Shown here: positions 31,872 to 42,612 of the stretch, in pieces | Position numbering within the stretch: the first letter of the stretch is position 1 | Layout: every line of letters starts with the position of its first letter | Origin: Pedobacter sp. Leaf41 | GTDB lineage: Bacteria > Bacteroidota > Bacteroidia > Sphingobacteriales > Sphingobacteriaceae | Direction of reading: 5' to 3' | DNA: 64,000 nucleotides | Assembly (NCBI RefSeq): GCF_001422545.1 | Contig: NZ_LMLE01000001.1 | Span: 853,319-917,318 of the forward strand | The notes under the pieces: model-generated | What the model saw: the letters and a program-made list of their open reading frames with translations, nothing else | The model's database searches: none | What the model was told of the DNA's origin: nothing | Program-made: the position numbers and the translations under genes

Positions 31872-33956
31872 ATGAACAGTTTTTTTGCCGGTACTTCTAT
31901 TTTGTATTTCATAGGTTGCCTCGGTTTGGGAATTTTATATGCCTGGCTGCTTTATCGGAGCAATAAAAATCTTGATAAAAAACTGAAATATGGGTTAACT
32001 GCCGTCAGAATTATTGCTGTTGCCGCTATTGCCTGGCTACTATTTGCGCCTTTAATCAAAACACTTAATTACCATTTAGATAAGCCTGTTATCATTATCG
32101 GCCAAGATAATTCACTTTCGGTCGGCCAGGTTAAAGTAGCTGGTTTCGACCAGAAATTATACGAACAAAATCTGAAGGCCCTCTACGATAAACTTTCAGA
32201 CAACTATGAGGTAAAAGCCTACAACTTCAGCGATTCTGTTGGCGAAGGTTTCAGTTTTAAGAACCAAGGGAAGCTAACCGATGCAAGTGCTTTTTTTCAA
32301 AAAATAAGAGATGAATATACCAACAGAAACGTTGGAGCAATCGTTTTGGCAACGGACGGGATCTTTAATCATGGCGGGAATCCTTTGTATAGTATCAATC
32401 AGATCAATTCACCAGTATATACCATTGCTTTGGGCGATAGCATTCCGAAACGGGATATTTTGATTTCGAATGTAAACTATAATAATATCGTTTATTTAGA
32501 TGATGACTTTACGATCGAGGTTCAGGTGCAGGCGTTCCAAAGTGACCGGGAAAATACGGCTTTAACGGTCAGCCAAAACGGTGCTAAAGTTGAGCAACAA
32601 AATATTGCAATTACTGGAAATTCATTTGTTAAAACGGTTTCTGTTAAATTATATGCTGGTAAAATTGGTGTACAAAAGTATACGGTTCAGGTTGGTGCAC
32701 TTTCAAATGAAATTACGACGAAGAATAATTCACAAACGTTCTATGTAGAAGTAGTTGATGGCAGGCAAAAGGTATTGTTAGCTGCTGCAGCTCCGCATCC
32801 GGATCTAGGGGTTTTAAAAGAAGCGATTTCTCTCAACAAACATTACGAGGCTAAACTCGCATTGGCTGATGATTTGAATGCGATAGATCCATCGAAATTT
32901 GATTTGATTGTGTTGTATCAGTTGCCGGATGCGCAGAATATTTCTGCTTCATTTTTGCAAAAGGTGACGGCTTTAAAGAAGCCAATATGGTATATTTTAG
33001 GTGCACAAAGCAATGTGAATGCTTTCAACCAAATTCAGAATCAAGTTAATTTAAGCGATGCTAACGGCTCTGTTCAGGAGGTTTATCCAGATTTTGCAAA
33101 TGGATTTACCAGCTTCAACTTATCAGAGGAAGACAAAAAGCAGTTTTCGGGTTTCGATCCATTATTGATGCCTTTCGGTAGATTGACAGTAAATGCAAGC
33201 GCCACCCCAGTATTTAATCAGCGCATAGGCAAAGTGAGTACGCAACAACCTTTATTGTTTTTTACTAATGAAGATGGTTTAAAAGCCGGTTATTTAATGG
33301 GTGAGGGCCTGTGGCGATGGAAGTTATCAGCCGCTGAAAATGAGATTGAACAATCAAGTATAAATAACTTAATTTCTCAAACCGTTCAATATCTTTCGGT
33401 AAAGGATGATAAGAGAAGATTTAAAGTTTTTACATCTAAATCTGCTTACGATGAAAATGAATCAATTCAATTAAACGGAACGCTTTACAATGAAAGTTAT
33501 CAGCCCGTAAATGAGCCTGAAGTGAACTTGCAAATAAAAAATGATGCAGGAAAGCTTTTTAATTACGTTTTCTCGAAAACAGACAAAGGCTATCTACTTG
33601 ATGCAGGAGCAATGGCTGCGGGAAATTATTCTTATGTAGCCAGTACTTCACTAGGCGGTCAAAAATTTACCGCTGCAGGAAGTTTTTATGTGAATGCGCT
33701 CATAGCAGAATATCAGCAAACAACAGCTAATCACCAATTGCTGAATACCATTTCAAAACAAAGTAATGGCAGGCTTTTTATGCCGGCAGATTTATTAAAA
33801 ATAGCCGATGAAATCCTGACAAACGAGAATATTAAAACCATCAGCTACGAAGACCGTAAGTATGACGAACTCATTAATCTTAAATGGTTATTTGGGTTAA
33901 TCCTGATTTTGCTAAGCGTTGAATGGTTTTTAAGGAAAAGAAATGGGGAACTATAA
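31872..33956 (+). CDS. Membrane protein with von Willebrand-A-like domain
   Basis: Two membrane helices lie at the N-terminus (about residues 8-28 and 42-62) and one at the C-terminus (about 670-688, LKWLFGLILILLSVEWFLRK). After the second helix comes PVIIIGQDNSLSVG, whose DNSLS fits a DxSxS metal-site motif of VWA-like domains. A later region (LLAAAAPHPDLGVLKEAISL) resembles a glutamine-amidotransferase-like fold, as in related Bacteroidota membrane proteins beside MoxR/Bat operons. Most of the protein would be periplasmic. Substrate and role are unknown. No moxR or bat genes are adjacent. Confidence 0.75.
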   Translation: MNSFFAGTSILYFIGCLGLGILYAWLLYRSNKNLDKKLKYGLTAVRIIAVAAIAWLLFAPLIKTLNYHLDKPVIIIGQDNSLSVGQVKVAGFDQKLYEQNLKALYDKLSDNYEVKAYNFSDSVGEGFSFKNQGKLTDASAFFQKIRDEYTNRNVGAIVLATDGIFNHGGNPLYSINQINSPVYTIALGDSIPKRDILISNVNYNNIVYLDDDFTIEVQVQAFQSDRENTALTVSQNGAKVEQQNIAITGNSFVKTVSVKLYAGKIGVQKYTVQVGALSNEITTKNNSQTFYVEVVDGRQKVLLAAAAPHPDLGVLKEAISLNKHYEAKLALADDLNAIDPSKFDLIVLYQLPDAQNISASFLQKVTALKKPIWYILGAQSNVNAFNQIQNQVNLSDANGSVQEVYPDFANGFTSFNLSEEDKKQFSGFDPLLMPFGRLTVNASATPVFNQRIGKVSTQQPLLFFTNEDGLKAGYLMGEGLWRWKLSAAENEIEQSSINNLISQTVQYLSVKDDKRRFKVFTSKSAYDENESIQLNGTLYNESYQPVNEPEVNLQIKNDAGKLFNYVFSKTDKGYLLDAGAMAAGNYSYVASTSLGGQKFTAAGSFYVNALIAEYQQTTANHQLLNTISKQSNGRLFMPADLLKIADEILTNENIKTISYEDRKYDELINLKWLFGLILILLSVEWFLRKRNGEL

Positions 33957-33984
33957 TGTTGGAATTGAACGTTTGGGGTTTGGG

Positions 33985-34045
33985 GTGCCCATGAACCGCA
34001 AAGTACACAAAGAAAAGGCGCAGAGGGCCACAAAGTTGGGTATCT
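33985..34045. repeat. ACCGCAAAGTACACAAAG-type intergenic repeat
   Basis: AACCGCAAAGTACACAAAGA followed by AAAGGCGCAGAGGGCCACAAAG is a decayed tandem of 'CGCAAAG/CACAAAG' words. It is a different family from the CCACGGAA repeats but has the same style of short internally repeated unit. Confidence 0.6.
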
Positions 34046-34125
34046 AATTCATTCTTGTGCTGCTTTAGTTTTGCATAAATTTAGAGGGCCTTGTTTTAAC
34101 TAAAAACTGACAACTACAAACTAAA

Positions 34126-34740
34126 CTAGTGCCACTCCTCCTTATAAACAAATTTGGGCATGTGCCATTTATATTTTATCGAAAGTAGCCTGAGCGTTAA
34201 ACCTATTACAGCAGCAAGCACGGTAGCTAAAATTTCACTTCCATGGAAATGTTCCACGCCAATATAAACTGCTCCGGTAACGATTGCCGCACTGGCGTAA
34301 ATTTCTTTCCTGAAAAGAAACGGAACTTCATTACAAAGTACATCTCTTAGCACACCGCCGGCACAGCCAGTGATCATTCCACTGAATAAAACGATTAGAT
34401 AAGGCAAATGCATTTGCTGTGCAACCTGGCAACCGATAATTGTAAACACAACCAAGCCCATTGCATCCAGGTACAGAAATAGCTTTTTAAGTTTCGTCAT
34501 TACAGAGGCGATAAATGCAGCAAGTAATGCAGCGGCAGCGGTAATAACCAGGTATTCAGGATGTTCAACCCAACTCATCGGATAGTGACCGAACAATACA
34601 TTTCTAACTGTTCCACCGCCTAACGCTGTAACCCAGGCAATAATACAAACACCAATCCAATCCATATCTCTTCTGCCAGCAGAAAGCGCAGCGGTCATGG
34701 CTTCGGCAGTAATAGCGATGATATATAAAATGTGGAGCAT
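34126..34740 (-). CDS. TRIC/UPF0126-family membrane protein (YicG-like)
   Basis: This 204-residue protein consists of two repeats of three membrane helices, each with the family's glycine-rich loop: ALGGGTVRNVLFG in the first half and GCAGGVLRDVLCNEVP in the second. The KEIYASAAIVTGAVY segment is also conserved. Prokaryotic TRIC proteins form trimeric cation channels in the inner membrane; some relatives have been linked to glycine uptake. It is followed on the same strand by no partner, and the lipoprotein gene lies upstream 49 bases away. Confidence 0.93.
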   Translation of the reverse strand: MLHILYIIAITAEAMTAALSAGRRDMDWIGVCIIAWVTALGGGTVRNVLFGHYPMSWVEHPEYLVITAAAALLAAFIASVMTKLKKLFLYLDAMGLVVFTIIGCQVAQQMHLPYLIVLFSGMITGCAGGVLRDVLCNEVPFLFRKEIYASAAIVTGAVYIGVEHFHGSEILATVLAAVIGLTLRLLSIKYKWHMPKFVYKEEWH

Positions 34741-34788
34741 ATCGGGAGAAATTTTAATTACAATACCCCGTAGAAATTTTCTCGGAGA

Positions 34789-35235
34789 TTATTGAAGAAA
34801 GGCGTCTGAATTAATATTGAAGGCAATTATCTTAATCTGGTTCTTTTCCATTACCAACCTAAAAGATTCTTTGGCTTCGAATTTATCATATTTATTGTCA
34901 TATAACAAAGCATAATTCGACGAGGGATTGCTGCTCTCAATTCTTTTAGTTTCCCACTTAGCGAGTAGTTTAGTATTAAGCTTGCCTAGTTTTTCTTTCT
35001 TCTTAATTAAGAGATTATGAAGTTTTTCTTTGGAAGTAACTTTCCAAAATTCTGAGCTAAAAAGCGCATCCACAGCTTCATATTTGCCTTCGGCAACCCG
35101 ATCGTAAAACTGATCTACAACCTTAACAGCCTCCTGTTTATCTTCCTCCCTATTCAAATAGGTTCGGCTAAAGTTACAGCTGGCAGATAAAATAATAAGG
35201 ACAAGAACGGAGGCAAGTAATTTAGAAGTGCGCAT
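34789..35235 (-). CDS. Small lipoprotein (DUF4019-like)
   Basis: The lipobox LSASC (Cys20) follows a clear signal segment. The mature part, with VVDQFYDRVAEGKYEAVDAL and a C-terminal FRLVMEKNQIKIIAFNIN strand, resembles DUF4019-like proteins of the NTF2 type. The function is unknown. It lies 15 bases downstream of the divIC-like gene on the same strand and is likely cotranscribed with it. Confidence 0.75.
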   Translation of the reverse strand: MRTSKLLASVLVLIILSASCNFSRTYLNREEDKQEAVKVVDQFYDRVAEGKYEAVDALFSSEFWKVTSKEKLHNLLIKKKEKLGKLNTKLLAKWETKRIESSNPSSNYALLYDNKYDKFEAKESFRLVMEKNQIKIIAFNINSDAFLQ

Positions 35236-35250
35236 TGGTTGTTGTATAGG

Positions 35251-35550
35251 TTAATCCTTCTTTTCTTCACGAATAATAACAAAAACATCTTCGTTATCTT
35301 TTTTCATGAAATACTTTTCGCGAGCGAATTTTTCAGCGGTATTTAGATTGGTACTCAGTTCGTTTAGATCTTTTTTAACCTGAGCGGTTTCTTTTTCGAA
35401 ATACTCCTTTTCTTCTTGTAATTTATTCGCCTGCCTGCGGTATTCGTACTGCGACATCATGTCGTTTTTATCAAAAAACAGCATCCAAACCGCAAAAGCA
35501 GCCGTTGCAAGGAAATATTTATTACGGAAAAGGTCTATTAAACGTTTCAT
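35251..35550 (-). CDS. Septum formation initiator family protein (DivIC/FtsB-like)
   Basis: A 99-residue bitopic protein with one membrane helix (about 12-26, YFLATAAFAVWMLFF) and then a coiled coil (about 32-75, LQEEKEYFEKETAQVKKDL). It ends with the typical AEKFAREKYFMKKDNEDVFV motif of DivIC/FtsB. It is expected to join the FtsQ/DivIB-FtsL complex at the division site. The eno gene is upstream on the same strand, an arrangement also common outside Bacteroidota, but a palindromic repeat and a terminator separate them here. Confidence 0.9.
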   Translation of the reverse strand: MKRLIDLFRNKYFLATAAFAVWMLFFDKNDMMSQYEYRRQANKLQEEKEYFEKETAQVKKDLNELSTNLNTAEKFAREKYFMKKDNEDVFVIIREEKKD

Positions 35551-35566
35551 AATTCTCTAGAAAAAT

Positions 35567-35654
35567 CGTCATTGCGAGGTACGAAGCAATCTTAAAGCGA
35601 TAGGTTTTTTAGCTTCGCTTTGGTAGTAAGATTGCTTCGTGCCTCGTAATGACG
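35567..35654. repeat. 88-bp palindromic repeat (GCGAGGTACGAAGCAATCTTA type)
   Basis: Left arm 35567-35594 and right arm 35627-35654 are complementary with two changes. The inner sequence also pairs (AAAGCGA with TCGCTTT), giving a long two-part hairpin. It shares the core ACGAAGCAATCT with the element at 27776. It lies between eno and the divIC-like gene. Confidence 0.93.
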
Positions 35655-35663
35655 TAAATGTAT

Positions 35664-35758
35664 AAAAAAACATCCGAAGATTTTAAATCTCCGGATGTTC
35701 TATAAATAAGTTTTTCAACTTGTTAACAATTCATTGCCGTCGGTTTTAACCGACGGAA
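35664..35758 (-). terminator. Hairpins and terminator downstream of eno
   Basis: Immediately after the eno stop, CCGTCGGTT pairs with AACCGACGG (35737-35756). Further on, read on the minus strand, AACATCCGGAGATTT pairs with AAATCTTCGGATGTT (one G-T pair) and ends in a T run at 35664. The second element is a convincing minus-strand terminator. Confidence 0.85.
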
Positions 35759-35760
35759 TA

Positions 35761-37182
<1,422 letters not shown>

Positions 37183-37226
37183 TTATTTGGCCAATTTGTC
37201 GCCATTTTTGATGAAAATTATTCAAA

Positions 37227-37258
37227 TAAAAAACCCCAAAGCTTTTGGCTTTAGGGTT
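37227..37258 (-). terminator. Terminator of the TonB siderophore receptor gene
   Basis: Read on the minus strand, AACCCTAAAGC pairs with GCTTTGGGGTT (one mismatch) and is followed by TTTTTTATT. It begins 22 bases beyond the receptor stop. Confidence 0.85.
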
Positions 37259-37279
37259 AGATTATGATGATCGTGTTAA

Positions 37280-39676
37280 CTAAAATTTATATGAAAGTGT
37301 GGTTAAGAACTGACGTGGGGCAATTGGGTTAACACTATAATTTTCATGAACGAAATAATTCAACTCGTTTGTGATGTTTGATATTTTAGCCAAAAGCGAG
37401 AATTTTTTCCAGCTGTATCCTGCAGAGAAATCTAAAGTGGTAAATGCGCTTAATGGAATAATACCCGTTGAGGAATTATTTTTTGTTGTGTTTCTTCCTC
37501 CATTTCTATCACCTGTATAAAATGCGGACGCACCGAGCTTTAAGCCTTTAAGATCTCCATTTTGAAAGGTATAAAACAATGTAGCGTTGGCTGTATTTTT
37601 TGTAGTACCTACTACCCGCTCTCCCTCAACAATACCAGTTGCAATGGTAGAGGTATAACGCATATAGTTGTAGCTATAACCTGCTAAAAAATTCAGTCCT
37701 GACACTATTGTTCCTGATAAATCCAGTTCTATACCATCGCTAGCGGTCGCTCCTGAAAACTCTCGTTTTGTTGGATCTGCAAGTGCAGTTTGAGCGAACT
37801 TATCATTCTTAATTCTGTATACTGTTAAATTTGCTGAGAGTTTTCCTTCGAGGAAATCGTTTTTAACACCAGCTTCATACTGATCAATTATAGATGGGCC
37901 CATTGGGCCATTTGTCTCTATATCAATTCCGGTATTAGATGTAAAGTTATTGGAGTAACTAACATAAACAGATGTGTTTTTTAACGGTTCATAAATAATC
38001 CCGAATTTAGGAGAGAATGCTTTATCAATTTTATCTGTTGCAGTACCTTTAGTTACCCCGCCGCTGGCTATAGTCGTGATATCAGTAGTAGGCGTTTTTT
38101 GAAATGACCAACGGATACCTGCCAAAACTTTAAATTGCTCTGTAAGGCTTACCAAATCCTGAACAAAACCACCCATTCTAAATACAGATGCGTCTGTATT
38201 CGTTAATAAAGTAGTTGCAGGCATATTGTAGTTGCTTGGTTTATCAAACGATAAGGGATCTAGTAAATTTACAGTATCGTAATAGGTAGGGTTATTACCT
38301 GCAGGTAGTATTGCTGTTGGCGAAAAGCCTCCTGATTTAGTACTAGCCTGATCTGCATCGGCTCCAACAAGTAAGATATGTTTAATACTCCCTGTTTTAA
38401 AAGCGCCTGTCAAATTGATCTGTTGATTAAAGGTGAATTCTTCAATATCCGATCGAGTTAAAGCACGATTCCAAACCCCTGTTGCGCTAGCCGCAGGACG
38501 TTCGGCAGAAAAATAATCGCGATTGTAAGATTGTAATGAAGCACTGAAATTCAATTTCCAGTCGGCATTAAATTTGTGATTGATAGCCGCTTGTGCTGTT
38601 GCTGTGTTGGTTTTGTTATAAGCCCATGCGGTATTTATAAAAACATTTCTGCCTAAGGGCGATAATTTGTTGCCGATAGTCCCTATACCAAAATCGGGAG
38701 TAAAATTACTTTTTAGATAATCTCCTTGTACTATTACTTCAGTTTTATCATTTATTTTGTATAACAACGAAGGGTTAACATAAAATCTTTTCGACGATAC
38801 ATTGTCCCTATAACTTCCAGCAGATTCGTAGGTACCGATAACTCTGAAGGCAATTTTATCAGAAATAGGTCCATACAGATCTACAATTGGCTTGTACAAA
38901 TCATAACTACCTACACGCATAGAAACCTCGCCACCGTATTCGAATTTAGGTTTTTTAGTCACCATGTTTACCACAGCACCACCACTCACGCCACCATACA
39001 ATAAGGCAGCACTACCTTTTAAAACTTCAACTGATTCTAGTGTGCTGGCTTCAGGACTTCCACCAATGGTAGTTCTGGCACCGTTTTTAAAAACATTGTT
39101 CGAACCTAAGCTATAACCTCTGGCATAAAAATTTTCTCCAACCGAGCCACGGTTGGCACCCAACGCCACTCCGTTAATATTCTTCATTACATCGCCCAAA
39201 CTATTTACTTGTTGATCGGCAATAACTTGTGTACCGATAATTTGAACTGCCTGCGGCAGATCTCTTGGTACAATTGCAATTTTACCTAGGTTTACTGGTT
39301 TTGTGTTGGGTGTTCTATATCCGTTAATGGCCACTTCTTTCAATTGCGAAGACGATTCTGCAATAGAAAAAGATACCGTTGCTGTTTCGCCAGCTGTAAC
39401 TGAAACTTGCTTTTCTTGAGCTGATACGCCAACAGCAGATACTTTTAAAGTATAATTTCCTGGAGCTACATTTTTGATAGTGAAGTTTCCACTTTCATCG
39501 CTTTGAGCTGTTTTCGATGTGTTTTTTATGCCAACACTTACAAAAGCTGCCGGATTTCCGTCACTTGTTTTTACGGATCCAGATACCGATCCGTTTTTTG
39601 ATTGAGCTAATACTGTTCCCCTTGTCAAGAAAACCACTATTATCAAAGTAAAAAATAGAGTAAAGTTTTTATACAT
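37280..39676 (-). CDS. TonB-dependent siderophore receptor
   Basis: A signal peptide (ending VLAQ, about residue 25) is followed by a carboxypeptidase-regulatory-like domain (SVSGSVKTSDGNPAAFVSVG, about 30-110). Then come a plug with IAIVPRDLPQAVQIIGTQVI, GVALGANRG, ESVEVLKGSAALLYGGVSGG and a beta-barrel ending LTTLSYKF with the terminal Phe required for assembly. The plug pattern matches FhuA/ferrichrome-type siderophore receptors rather than SusC, and no SusD follows. It would import an iron chelate using TonB energy. The siderophore type cannot be told. No Fur box was identified. Confidence 0.93.
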   Translation of the reverse strand: MYKNFTLFFTLIIVVFLTRGTVLAQSKNGSVSGSVKTSDGNPAAFVSVGIKNTSKTAQSDESGNFTIKNVAPGNYTLKVSAVGVSAQEKQVSVTAGETATVSFSIAESSSQLKEVAINGYRTPNTKPVNLGKIAIVPRDLPQAVQIIGTQVIADQQVNSLGDVMKNINGVALGANRGSVGENFYARGYSLGSNNVFKNGARTTIGGSPEASTLESVEVLKGSAALLYGGVSGGAVVNMVTKKPKFEYGGEVSMRVGSYDLYKPIVDLYGPISDKIAFRVIGTYESAGSYRDNVSSKRFYVNPSLLYKINDKTEVIVQGDYLKSNFTPDFGIGTIGNKLSPLGRNVFINTAWAYNKTNTATAQAAINHKFNADWKLNFSASLQSYNRDYFSAERPAASATGVWNRALTRSDIEEFTFNQQINLTGAFKTGSIKHILLVGADADQASTKSGGFSPTAILPAGNNPTYYDTVNLLDPLSFDKPSNYNMPATTLLTNTDASVFRMGGFVQDLVSLTEQFKVLAGIRWSFQKTPTTDITTIASGGVTKGTATDKIDKAFSPKFGIIYEPLKNTSVYVSYSNNFTSNTGIDIETNGPMGPSIIDQYEAGVKNDFLEGKLSANLTVYRIKNDKFAQTALADPTKREFSGATASDGIELDLSGTIVSGLNFLAGYSYNYMRYTSTIATGIVEGERVVGTTKNTANATLFYTFQNGDLKGLKLGASAFYTGDRNGGRNTTKNNSSTGIIPLSAFTTLDFSAGYSWKKFSLLAKISNITNELNYFVHENYSVNPIAPRQFLTTLSYKF

Positions 39677-39806
39677 CTTATTTAGATTAATTCTTAGTTA
39701 GCGCAAAAGAAAGAAATTAAAACGAGATTAGAAAATTATTTTTAATTATTCTAAATAAGAATTGGTTGAAATGGTGGAGCGAAATATTTGAGTTTTTTTG
39801 AAAAAC

Positions 39807-39841
39807 AAAAAAGGGCTTGTCCAGTTGAGAACAAACCCTTT
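39807..39841 (-). terminator. Terminator of the 39860 gene
   Basis: On the minus strand AAGGGTTTGT pairs with ACAAGCCCTT (one G-T pair) and a TTTTTTG run follows. Confidence 0.8.
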
Positions 39842-39859
39842 GCTAGGATTTTTGCAAAT

Positions 39860-40705
39860 TTATTTTCTGTAAAGCGGACATCTTTTAAGCAAATATTCCA
39901 AGGGAGCGCCATAAGATCCGTCGGTGTTGCTAAAAAGCGCTTGATGGTTTGCATTGTAAATACTAGCGTTATTATCCATATAAATTTGAAGGCTTACCCT
40001 TACATCAAATCGCTGTGCGGCGTTGCTACTTGATGAGCCATAAGTCGAAACCTTTTTAATTTTATCATCATCATCTCTTTTCACACTCGTATTGTCACTT
40101 GTCGATGTATAACTCGTTTGATAAGCTTTGTTCTGGGCTACTGTACCATCAATGATATATTCTACCCCTAAAACATCTGCCAAATTTTTCATGGTAAATC
40201 CAATCATTTTATCTTTGGTAATGCCAGCCTGCACAAGTTTCGCATTTGTTGTCCGTGGATCAAGAATGGTGTAACCAGCAGCATGTTGGCTCAATAACGC
40301 ATAAGTGTCTTGTTGCGCTTTCATACCAATGGCATCAGCTCCCGGCTGGTTATCCATCAGAAATGTGAAGGGTAAAATGGCTATTTTGTTATGATGCTCT
40401 GCAGGGCTGGCAACCATGGTAATTTGGTCGTTCTGCCTGATTTGAGAGGACTGCACTTGCTGTGAAATAACTTCGGTGCGGCCACTGGAATGAAGAATTT
40501 GAGCGATATCTGATTTTTTGATGATGTATTCTGCGGTTTCTCCAGTGTACACAAACGATACATCACTATCGGTTACACGAATAAGTCTTCCTTTAAGCTC
40601 ATCACCGTTTATTTTTTTAATAATATCTTCCTTCTGTGATCTAGTTTGAGCGAGACTACAAAAAGCCATCATGGCACAAAGTAGCGTTAAATAAATTTTC
40701 TTCAT
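39860..40705 (-). CDS. Secreted protein of unknown function with CsgG-like segment
   Basis: The start at 40705 gives a clear signal peptide (MKKIYLTLLCAMMAFCSLAQ); an ATG 15 bases upstream is also in frame. After a small N-terminal beta domain (INGDELKGRLIRVTDSDVSF, then EYIIKKSDIAQIL), the segment KIAILPFTFLMDNQPGADAI and the later NLADVLGVEYIIDGTVAQNK resemble the CsgG/TolB-N-type fold used by lipoproteins of the outer membrane. A low-complexity Ser/Asp stretch (SSTSDNTSVKRDDDDK-like) lies in the C-terminal third. No lipobox is present. The function is unknown. Confidence 0.7.
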   Translation of the reverse strand: MKKIYLTLLCAMMAFCSLAQTRSQKEDIIKKINGDELKGRLIRVTDSDVSFVYTGETAEYIIKKSDIAQILHSSGRTEVISQQVQSSQIRQNDQITMVASPAEHHNKIAILPFTFLMDNQPGADAIGMKAQQDTYALLSQHAAGYTILDPRTTNAKLVQAGITKDKMIGFTMKNLADVLGVEYIIDGTVAQNKAYQTSYTSTSDNTSVKRDDDDKIKKVSTYGSSSSNAAQRFDVRVSLQIYMDNNASIYNANHQALFSNTDGSYGAPLEYLLKRCPLYRK

Positions 40706-40964
40706 AAGTCTGATTTTCAATAAAATTAGTAAAAATAAAGGTGGGGTGATTTAAATCGATGTGTTTTTTATTGATATTCAGATTTTTGGGGTTAATTATT
40801 TTGTCGATTTGGATAGCTTTTAATTTTTAGCTAATATTGATAGCGCCCTACGTCATTTTATACATCAGATAGTTTAACACTGAGTTTAATAATAGAGGTT
40901 TAGTACAAAAATTGATATACAATTTAAATATTTTGAGAATTTATCTGAATGATTTGCTTACCAT

Positions 40965-42209
40965 ATGAATAAACTGAAATTATACGGCATCCCCGATTCT
41001 CCTGAAATTTATCCGATAAGAGATTTTTTAAAGCGAAGTGTGGTAGATTTCGATTGGTTTGATATTACCCATGATGATTTGGGTTGGGGGCAAGGCATTA
41101 CCTCTTATAACAATCCACATAAGTTGCCGGTGATTGAATTCCCTGATGGGAAGGTAATTGTCGATCCGACGCTGGAGCAAATTGCCTGTAATTTGGGCTG
41201 GATTACCCAACCGAAATATGCAGAGTATGATTTGTCAATTTATGGCGCTGGTCCTGCAGGTTTAAGTGCTGCAGTTTATGCGGCATCCGAAGGTTTAAAA
41301 ACTATTTTAATCGAGCGTGAAGCTATTGGAGGGCAGGCGGGTACCAGTTCCTTAATTGAGAATTATCTCGGTTTTCCAGAAGGTATTTCGGGGGCAAACC
41401 TTGCCGAAAGAGCAAGACAACAGGCACTAAAATTCGGTGTGGAAATTTTGCTGTTAAAGGAGGGTATAAAAGGAACTTTTTACGATAATAAAATTCATGT
41501 CGATTTTGCTTCTGGAGAAAAATTAGTGGCTAAAACCAATATTTGCGCAACGGGAGTAGAGTATGCGAGGTTAAACCTTCCCGATGAAAATCGTTTTTTC
41601 CATAAAGGGGTTTATTACGGGGCCGGTGCAAGTGAAGCCTTCTTTTGTCAGGATAAAGATCTTTATATTATCGGTGGTGGAAATTCTGCCGGACAAGCTG
41701 CCACCTATTTCTCTGGTTTCGCCAAACGTGTTTTTATGGTGATAAGAAAAGGAAATCTTGCCGAAACCTTATCAGATTATTTGATTCAGCGTATTGCCAG
41801 CATCAATAATATTCATGTGTTGTACCATTCGCAAGTTATAGCGCTTGAAGGAGATGATTATCTGCAGCGCATTAAAATTGTAAACAGTGAACAGGGAACC
41901 GAAAACTGGCATGATACCTCCAAGCTTTTCATTTGTATAGGTGGCAAACCGAATACAGAATGGGCTGCTGAAACTGCGATTTGTAGAGATAAAAATGGTT
42001 ATTTATACACTGGTAACGATGTTGTCAGCTTGGATCAATATAAAAACTGCTGGAATCAGGATCGATTACCTTATCATTTAGAAACCAGCGTACCAGGATC
42101 TTTTGCAGCGGGCGATGTCAGGGTCAATTCGGTCAAGAGAGTAGCATCGGCAGTAGGCGAAGGCGCTATGGCTGTTACTCAAGTTCATCAATACTTATCA
42201 AAACTTTAA
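40965..42209 (+). CDS. Thioredoxin-reductase-like FAD/NAD(P)-binding protein lacking redox cysteines, with glutaredoxin-like N-terminal domain
   Basis: Residues 1-80 resemble a glutaredoxin/thioredoxin-like domain (LKLYGIPDSPEIYPIRDFL), but the CxxC position reads PDSPE. From about residue 88 there is a full FAD/NAD(P) module: LSIYGAGPAGLSAAVYAASE, IGGQAGTSSLIENYLGFP, IIGGGNSAGQAATYFS and SFAAGDVRVNSVKRVASAVG. The disulfide CATC of true thioredoxin reductase is replaced by GAGAS in VYYGAGASEAFF. It is thus probably an oxidoreductase with another substrate, or a regulatory flavoprotein. The UBP-type zinc-finger gene begins 2 bases after its stop, so the two are surely cotranslated. Confidence 0.88.
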   Translation: MNKLKLYGIPDSPEIYPIRDFLKRSVVDFDWFDITHDDLGWGQGITSYNNPHKLPVIEFPDGKVIVDPTLEQIACNLGWITQPKYAEYDLSIYGAGPAGLSAAVYAASEGLKTILIEREAIGGQAGTSSLIENYLGFPEGISGANLAERARQQALKFGVEILLLKEGIKGTFYDNKIHVDFASGEKLVAKTNICATGVEYARLNLPDENRFFHKGVYYGAGASEAFFCQDKDLYIIGGGNSAGQAATYFSGFAKRVFMVIRKGNLAETLSDYLIQRIASINNIHVLYHSQVIALEGDDYLQRIKIVNSEQGTENWHDTSKLFICIGGKPNTEWAAETAICRDKNGYLYTGNDVVSLDQYKNCWNQDRLPYHLETSVPGSFAAGDVRVNSVKRVASAVGEGAMAVTQVHQYLSKL

Positions 42210-42211
42210 CT

Positions 42212-42484
42212 ATGGAAAACAATGGAATTTGCCACCACATCAAGGCTATAAAAACGCTTAAAGTGGCTAAAGAATACACTTGCGAAGAATGCATCAAAAT
42301 AGGAAGTGACTGGGTGCATTTACGTACCTGCCAAACCTGTGGGGTTACTTTGTGCTGCGATTCTTCACCCATGCAACACATGTCGCACCACTGCAAAAAA
42401 GTAAGCCATCCTGTCGTAATTTCTTCAGAACCTGGGGAAAGGTGGCTGTATTGTTACATCGACGATGAAATGGATGGCTATTAA
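42212..42484 (+). CDS. UBP-type zinc-finger protein
   Basis: The 90-residue product is a single ZnF-UBP domain. Visible ligands are CHH (7-9), CEEC (24-27), CQTCGVTLCC (40-49), HMSHHC (56-61) and a late His in VSHPVV. In eukaryotes this domain binds the free C-terminus of ubiquitin; this bacterium should have no ubiquitin, so the domain must have another ligand. Its gene follows the flavoprotein gene with a 2-base gap. Bacterial ZnF-UBP genes are often found near reductases or transporters, but their role is not established. Confidence 0.92.
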   Translation: MENNGICHHIKAIKTLKVAKEYTCEECIKIGSDWVHLRTCQTCGVTLCCDSSPMQHMSHHCKKVSHPVVISSEPGERWLYCYIDDEMDGY

Positions 42485-42612
42485 GCTAAGTACTTCATTG
42501 GTTTAATCTGTCTCGTCGCCTATAAAACCAATGAAATGTTTATTTACATTTCATGGTTTCTTTAAAAACTAAATATCTCATCGCTCTACTATCCTCTTGT
42601 GGAGCGTAAATA

